DNA from: Micromonospora lupini str. Lupac 08
GTDB lineage: Bacteria > Actinomycetota > Actinomycetes > Mycobacteriales > Micromonosporaceae
Length of the DNA stretch: 64,000 nt
NCBI RefSeq assembly: GCF_000297395.2
Contig: NZ_HF570108.1
Location: 3,739,397-3,803,396 of the forward strand
Direction: 5' to 3'
In this document: one piece after another, positions 59,736 through 64,000 of the stretch
How positions within the stretch are numbered: position 1 is the stretch's first letter
Layout of the letters: each line of letters opens with the position of its first letter
Position numbers and translations under genes: made by a program
The notes under the pieces: model-generated
Seen by the model: the letters and a program-made list of their open reading frames with translations, nothing else
The model's database searches: none
Told to the model about the DNA's origin: nothing

Positions 59736-60302
59736 TCAGCTGTTCCAGTGCTGGGCGACCAGGTCGGTGGCCTGCTGCTCCCACTGGGCGTACGCGTCGG
59801 GGTACGCGGAGACCTGCACGGTCTGCGCGGCTTCGGTCAGGGGCATGTCCTGCCAGCCGTCGACCTGCTTGAGGCCCTTGAGGAATGCGGTGGTGGAGTA
59901 CTCGGGGTTGGTGATCTGTTCCGGCGTGCCCCAACCACTGGTGGGGCGCTGCTGGAACAGGCCCAGCGAGTCGTGGTCGTTGGCGTCGCCGAGGTGGCCC
60001 AGGTTCTCCAGCTTCGACTCCTGCAGGCTGGTGGCGATGGAGATGACGGCGGCGCGTTCGGGCAGGCCGGCCTTCTTCGTGGCGGCGATGATCGCCTTGG
60101 CGTTGGCGGTCTGCTCGTCGTTGAGGGTGATGTGCGACTGGTCGCCCTGCGGCTTCGGCGCCGCGGTCCGCACGGCGACCGCGACGGGCTTGGCGTCCAT
60201 CGTGGGCGCGGCGGCGTGGGCGGCGATCGGGCCGGCGAAGACACCACCGGCGAACGCGAGACCAGCAACCGACAGCATGCTCTTACGGAAGATCGTGTTC
60301 AT
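59736..60302 (-). CDS. Secreted lysozyme-fold-like protein
   Basis: The 188-residue protein has a signal peptide (MNTIFRKSMLSVAGLAFAGG, cleavage near AHA-AAP). The mature domain has ATSLQESKLENLGHLGDAND and SLGLFQQRPTSGWGTPEQ. An Glu in the QESKL position followed by LGLFQQR fits the lysozyme/transglycosylase-like fold of actinobacterial cell-wall enzymes. AAGGAG lies before the ATG. Its 5' flank is a repeat-rich non-coding island. Confidence 0.83.
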   Translation of the reverse strand: MNTIFRKSMLSVAGLAFAGGVFAGPIAAHAAAPTMDAKPVAVAVRTAAPKPQGDQSHITLNDEQTANAKAIIAATKKAGLPERAAVISIATSLQESKLENLGHLGDANDHDSLGLFQQRPTSGWGTPEQITNPEYSTTAFLKGLKQVDGWQDMPLTEAAQTVQVSAYPDAYAQWEQQATDLVAQHWNS

Positions 60303-60415
60303 GAGGGGTAGCTCCTTCGGGGGTAGGAACACCCACACCACCAGGGGGCGGCGGCGCGGGTGTGAGCACCTCGTCCGGCGCTGCACTATCACGGGGGAAA
60401 GTCTGGGGACGGGCT

Positions 60416-60531
60416 GCGAGCGGAGGGCTCGCGGTGCCGTGGAGGCCTGCGAGCGAAGGCTCGCGGCGCCCGGGGTGGCGGCCTGCGAGCGGGGGCTCGC
60501 GGGGGTGGCGGCCTGCGAGCGGGGGGCTCGT
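60416..60531. repeat. Four tandem GCGAGC/GCTCGC hairpins
   Basis: Six-bp stems with 4-5 base loops at 60416-60432, 60449-60464, 60485-60500 and 60515-60531 (last stem has one G-T). The unit is CTGCGAGCGNRGGCTCGCGG; the period is 30-36 bases. Confidence 0.75.
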
Positions 60532-60546
60532 GGCGCCGGGACCGTG

Positions 60547-60735
60547 TGTAACGACCGTCGGACCGGGGTCATTCCCGGGGCCCGGCCCCTGGCTGGAGGC
60601 ATCGGATCGGGCCGGCCGGTCGGGGCACGCGGTCGTTCGGGGAGTCTGCAACGACCCGGCCCGGCCGGCCATTCCCAGCCCGGTTGACCGGGCGGTGCGG
60701 CCGTGGTCCTGCGATCGTCAGGGTATGTAACGACC
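60547..60735. repeat. Three degenerate direct repeats with TGYAACGACC core
   Basis: Cores begin at 60547, 60647 and 60726. Each is followed by a GGCCCGG-like block and ATTCC within ~35 bases. Confidence 0.55.
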
Positions 60736-61112
60736 CCCGGCCCGCCACGATTCCGGCCCACGGATGCACCCGGTCACACCCGGGCCACCTCCCAGAAACG
60801 GACATCCCGCCCAGCCAGGCGCGAACAGGCGGATCCCGCGGAACGCCCCGGGATGATCGACTCCAGATCGCCGGTATCGCGGTATCAAGCCGGCGTGACA
60901 CCCCCACATCGCCGACACCGTGTCGATCACGTTCCCGCAACCCCGGTCACATCGGCAGATCCGGCCGACCACGCCCACGCAGACAGGCCCAATCTCCCAG
61001 GCCGCCGATCGAGCCGAGGTAGAAGCCGCCGTGCTGCTGGGTCGCCCAGACCCCACCTGAGCACAGCCCACTTCGAGCCAGACAACCTCGACACCGCCCG
61101 GCACGAGACCAG

Positions 61113-61166
61113 GCCCGCCCCAACCCGTACGAGAACCAAGCCCGCCCCAGCCCGTACGAGAACACG
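61113..61166. repeat. Two 27-base tandem repeats
   Basis: The units share GCCCGCCCCA, then CCCGTACGAGAAC, with one substitution. Confidence 0.6.
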
Positions 61167-61230
61167 CCAGCCCGGACATCCCGGGCAGCGGACTGGGCGG
61201 AGGTCTGCGGGCAGCGACCTGGGGAGAGGT

Positions 61231-61321
61231 CCCGGCTTGATCGACTCGGGATCCTGGATGTCGGGGTGTCCCGGTCGTTCGGATGCCCCGCTTTCCAGGA
61301 ACACGAGTCGATCAAGCCGGG
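61231..61321. repeat. 91-nt long inverted repeat
   Basis: The arms 61231-61258 and 61294-61321 pair at 25 of 28 positions (CCCGGCTTGATCGACTCG shared at the outer end). The interior continues pairing through GGGGTGTCC/GGATGCCCC. Confidence 0.7.
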
Positions 61322-61360
61322 CCGGCACCTCGACGGGTTCCGTCCGGAGGGGTGGCATGG

Positions 61361-61398
61361 GGCTGGCGCCCGTCGGAATGATCCGACGGGCGCCAGCC
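61361..61398 (-). terminator. Perfect 17-bp hairpin terminator
   Basis: GGCTGGCGCCCGTCGGA and its complement around an ATGA loop, 41 bases past the LPXTG-like gene stop. Confidence 0.85.
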
Positions 61399-61438
61399 TG
61401 AGGTGCGATCCGGGCACTTGCCCGCGTGGTGGTGCCGG

Positions 61439-62068
61439 TCAGTGCGCGGTCCCGCCGAAGCGCTGACGGCGACGCCAGGCCAGGGTCAGCAGCAGCATGA
61501 TCGCGCCGGCGCCGACGAGGCCGCCGCCGAGCTTGATCGGCGTACCGATGCTGTCACCGGTGACGGGCAGCGGCTGCTTCTTGTGCAGCACCCGCAGCTC
61601 GGCGGTGGCGGTCCGGCCGGACTCCCGGCCGGTGGCGGTGAAGGTCAGATGACCGGTCACCGACGGCTTGTAGCTCTTGGTGAAGCTGCCCTGGGCGTTG
61701 GTGAACGCCGTGAAGTGCAGCGGCGCGCTCGCCTGGAACGCTACCGGCGCCATGGCCACGGTGGTGCCGTCGCTGCGACGCGCCGGTGCCTGCCCGCCTG
61801 CCGGGGCGGCGAACGGGGCCACCGTCACCGTGATGTCGACGGTCTCGTTGGGACCGAAGCCCGTCCCGGTCAGGATGACCGTCTCGCCGAGGTAGATCGT
61901 CGGCCGGTTGACCGTCAGGGACGCGGCGGTCGGCGGGTACGGAGGCGGCTGGGGCGGGTCGGTGGTCGCGCTTGGCGCCGGCTGCGGCTGTGCCGCCCCC
62001 GCTGCCGTCGGCACGGCCACCACGGCCAGGCCGACCGTGAGCGCCATGATGATGCGGGATAGCCGCAT
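61439..62068 (-). CDS. LPXTG-like cell-wall-anchored protein
   Basis: The 209-residue surface protein has a signal peptide (RLSRIIMALTVGLAVVAVPTAAGAA), a Pro-rich stretch and an Ig/IPT-like domain (YLGETVILTGTGFGPNETVD). The C-terminal sorting signal is LPVTG, then a membrane helix (GGGLVGAGAIMLLLTLAWRR) and a basic tail. It fits sortase attachment to peptidoglycan. ATG at 62068 is behind GGAGGG. It is co-directional with, and 13 bases from, the DUF4012 gene. Confidence 0.88.
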   Translation of the reverse strand: MRLSRIIMALTVGLAVVAVPTAAGAAQPQPAPSATTDPPQPPPYPPTAASLTVNRPTIYLGETVILTGTGFGPNETVDITVTVAPFAAPAGGQAPARRSDGTTVAMAPVAFQASAPLHFTAFTNAQGSFTKSYKPSVTGHLTFTATGRESGRTATAELRVLHKKQPLPVTGDSIGTPIKLGGGLVGAGAIMLLLTLAWRRRQRFGGTAH

Positions 62069-62081
62069 GATTGGTTCCCTC

Positions 62082-63866
62082 CTACTGGTCACAGCTTGGT
62101 GCGGAATGAACTTGGGTGGTCCATGGGCTGGCGGTGGGGGTCAGCCACAGCTCGGCCTGCCCGACGCCGGTCTTGGCCGTCAGGACGGTGACCTCCAGCG
62201 CTCGCTCGGCGCCGGGGCCGATGTCGACGTTGGCCGTCGCCACCTGGCGGCGGCGTTCGGTGCCGCTGCCAAGTGCCGTCTCGGCCCCGTCGAGACGGGC
62301 CTCGAGGACGGCCCCACCGGCCGGACTGAAGATCGACACCAACGTGCGAACGGTGTACGGATCACCGGCCAGGCCGAGGCCGAGGACCGACTTGCTGAGT
62401 CCTGACTTCGGCGCCGTCGAGCGCAGGGTCACCCGCAGCCGGAGCTCGCGGCGGCCGTCGGACCGGCATTCGCCGACCGAGAGGTTCGCCGTCGGCCGCA
62501 GGTAGTAGCCGAGCTTCGCGCCGCTGCCGTCGTTGAGGAACACGCCGACCGTCGGCACGGTGTCCTCTTCCGGGAGGGTCCCGGCCATTCGGCTGTCACC
62601 GAACGTCCGCTGTTCTTCCGGTCGAGCACTCCAGAACAATATCCGGCGTTCCGTGATAGCACGGTCAAATGCGGACAACAACACCCTCGGGTTGACATTC
62701 TTCTTGAAGAAGGCGTCAAACACCGCAGCGGCCGAGGATGCGAAGTACGCGTCCTGCTGCGCGGTGTCCAGCCTCTGGTAGGTCTCGTTGAGCAGGGTCT
62801 GCACGACCTTCTCGCTGGCCAGCGGCACGCCACCGGGCACCAGGACCGGCCCGGTCGCCTTGAGCAGGTAGGACAGCACCACCGGGTCGACCGCGAGCAC
62901 ACCGTCGACTGTGGTTCCGGTCTTGCGCCGGAACATCTCCCGGTACAGGGAGGCGGCGGTCGGGAAGTGCGGAGTGAGGTTGACGTCGGCGGGATAGATG
63001 CCCGGCAGGTCGGTCCAGACCGTCCGGGTCTCGGCGGGAAGCTTCAGCGCCGGCGTGAACCGGCCGAGGGAGGCGCTGCTGCCCTGCTGGCCCATCCGGA
63101 CGCGACCGTTCTCGGCCTCGATCATCGCGTACGCTCCGAACATGCCGCCGGTGGCGCGCAGCTCGGCCAGGTTCTGCGAGACGAGCAGGTAGCGCCGCGG
63201 GCCACTCGCGCCGAGCAGCGGCGGCAGCAGCCGAGCGCCCTGGTCGGCCGCCGCGGTGAGGCTGGCCAGTCGGTCGATCTCACCGCGGAGGTCGGTCAAC
63301 GCCTGGCGGACCTGGCTGACCAGCCGATCGGCGCGTACGGCGTCCAGGTCACGGCGGGTGCCCTGCACCGCCTCGTTCACCCGGGTCAGCTCGGCGGAGA
63401 CCGACGTGAGTCGGGCCAGGTCCAGCCGACCTTCGGCCGGCACGAGGCTGGTCAGGTCCGTCCGCAGCAGGGATGGAAACGCCCGCCGGGCCAGGTCGTC
63501 GATGGCGACGGCGATCTGTCGGACCGCGTCGAGATCGTCGCCGGCGAACGGGGTACGCCGACCTACCTTCCAGCTCGGGTCGGAGGTGGCGGCCCGGGCG
63601 GCGCCGGACTGCTCCTGCAGGGCGGACAGGGTCCGCAGGGCCCGGTCGGTGTCCCCGCCGACCACCTGCGCGCTCAGTTCCCGGGCCAGGCCGGCGGCGT
63701 TGAGCAGGTGGGCACGCGCCTGCCAACCGCGGAAGCCGACCCATCCCCCCGCGGCCAGCAGCAGCGATCCGACGACCAGGGCACCGAGCAGGGCCCGTCG
63801 CAGTCGGGCTCGCCGGCGACGCCGGGATCGGCTTCGCCGTCGATGCGGCCGTTCGCTCTCCGTCAC
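62082..63866 (-). CDS. DUF4012 domain-containing membrane protein
   Basis: The 594-residue protein has a short Arg-rich cytoplasmic N-terminus (RPHRRRSRSRRRRRARLRRA) and one membrane helix (LLGALVVGSLLLAAGGWVGF). The large extracytoplasmic DUF4012 domain contains YLLVSQNLAELRATGGMFGAY and VDGVLAVDPVVLSYLLKATG. Related domains are linked to LytR-type or exopolysaccharide functions; the role is unknown. GTG at 63866 follows GGGAG. It is first gene of a unit with the LPXTG-like gene. Confidence 0.87.
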   Translation of the reverse strand: MTESERPHRRRSRSRRRRRARLRRALLGALVVGSLLLAAGGWVGFRGWQARAHLLNAAGLARELSAQVVGGDTDRALRTLSALQEQSGAARAATSDPSWKVGRRTPFAGDDLDAVRQIAVAIDDLARRAFPSLLRTDLTSLVPAEGRLDLARLTSVSAELTRVNEAVQGTRRDLDAVRADRLVSQVRQALTDLRGEIDRLASLTAAADQGARLLPPLLGASGPRRYLLVSQNLAELRATGGMFGAYAMIEAENGRVRMGQQGSSASLGRFTPALKLPAETRTVWTDLPGIYPADVNLTPHFPTAASLYREMFRRKTGTTVDGVLAVDPVVLSYLLKATGPVLVPGGVPLASEKVVQTLLNETYQRLDTAQQDAYFASSAAAVFDAFFKKNVNPRVLLSAFDRAITERRILFWSARPEEQRTFGDSRMAGTLPEEDTVPTVGVFLNDGSGAKLGYYLRPTANLSVGECRSDGRRELRLRVTLRSTAPKSGLSKSVLGLGLAGDPYTVRTLVSIFSPAGGAVLEARLDGAETALGSGTERRRQVATANVDIGPGAERALEVTVLTAKTGVGQAELWLTPTASPWTTQVHSAPSCDQ

Positions 63867-64000
63867 ACCCACACTCCCGTTAAGCGGAACCGGACAGTAC
63901 GTCGGATTCCCTGACGTTCTTAGCACGTCGGCGGGAGTCTCGTACCGTTATGGCGTTTCTCGTCCTTTACGCGAGGTTCTCTCGCAGCTCCCCGACCGCC
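63867..64000. other. Upstream region of the DUF4012 gene, window edge
   Basis: Intergenic; should hold the promoter of the DUF4012-LPXTG unit. CTTTACGCG at 63964-63972 recalls part of the repeated 20-bp element but lacks its TCCTAGGA core. Confidence 0.35.

Larger units (their letters stand above)
60303..61438. other. Repeat-rich non-coding island
   Basis: These 1.1 kb have no convincing gene on either strand. They hold four GCGAGC-type hairpins, three TGYAACGACC blocks, two 27-base tandem units, a 91-nt inverted repeat and a terminator. Long reading frames here are products of repeat composition. Confidence 0.7.

Noticed and set aside
60303..60420. ydaO (c-di-AMP) riboswitch before the secreted lysozyme-like gene
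   Set aside because: I looked because such genes often carry one, but the conserved purine-rich core is not present in the leader sequence.
60416..60531. Possible CRISPR array
   Set aside because: The units are hairpins of ~16 bases with 14-20 base, similar spacers; no 28-37 base identical repeats and no cas genes.
60703..61401. 232-residue plus-strand and similar minus-strand frames in the repeat island
   Set aside because: They are built from tandem and inverted repeats, lack ribosome sites and conserved motifs, and occur in several frames at once.

Overview
The window reads as a chromosomal segment of a high-GC actinomycete, most likely a Micromonospora-type member of the Micromonosporaceae. 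Evidence: roughly 70-75% GC by eye, many GTG starts, ATGA/GTGA gene overlaps, and a conserved actinobacterial division/signalling block (ftsR, GarA-like FHA protein, gcvH, the DUF881-sbp-DUF881 trio). There are no rRNA genes, CRISPR arrays or intact transposases. One tRNA is present, tRNA-Sec.

Layout. 1-7.6 kb: housekeeping and small metabolic genes (Bcp peroxiredoxin, patatin-like lipase, SDR, OFA-type MFS transporter with a tiny partner, zwf, an alpha/beta hydrolase and a DinB-like protein). 7.7-10.9 kb: an accessory patch. It holds the 3' tail of a lost gene with its terminator, an MFS exporter behind a leader-peptide/palindrome control region, two Xer/dif-like sites, a 5'-truncated P-loop ATPase and an unknown gene, ending at a tyrosine recombinase whose start lies inside the second dif-like site. 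11.9-18.8 kb: EEP hydrolase, TauE/SafE, peptide deformylase, pabB, DUF5999, and gcvP behind a single-aptamer glycine riboswitch. 18.9-26.4 kb: sirtuin, MerR-PP2C fusion, a frameshifted NAD(P)-binding gene, an ArsR-type regulator with twin operators ahead of a membrane peptide and a beta-lactamase-fold hydrolase, then an operon of two globins plus a DivIVA-domain protein. 26.7-32.9 kb: two MerR regulators (one FtsR), bifunctional nuclease, FHA protein, gcvH, DUF881/sbp/DUF881 and a frameshifted CDP-alcohol phosphatidyltransferase. 33.2-41.1 kb: MarR, SpoIIE-type phosphatase, SAM methyltransferase, universal stress protein and several small proteins, HhH-type nuclease and CorC/HlyC-type protein.

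41.2-50.5 kb is a complete selenocysteine module, transcribed leftward: formate dehydrogenase alpha subunit with an in-frame TGA (Sec) codon and adjacent SECIS-like hairpin, FeS subunit, NrfD-type membrane anchor, tRNA-Sec(UCA), selA and selB. The genes that insert selenocysteine therefore lie beside the enzyme that needs it. 50.5-53.1 kb: SigG-like sigma factor plus DUF6069, and an AbiEii-type nucleotidyltransferase pair. 53.2-64 kb: SDR, TAT-exported 5'-nucleotidase, geranylgeranyl-reductase-family flavoprotein, DHA2 MFS transporter, a secreted lysozyme-like protein, a 1.1 kb repeat-rich non-coding island, and an LPXTG-like surface protein with a DUF4012 protein.

Most convergent gene pairs are separated by strong GC-rich hairpins without U-tracts. 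Functional calls rest on motif recognition by eye; no database search was run.
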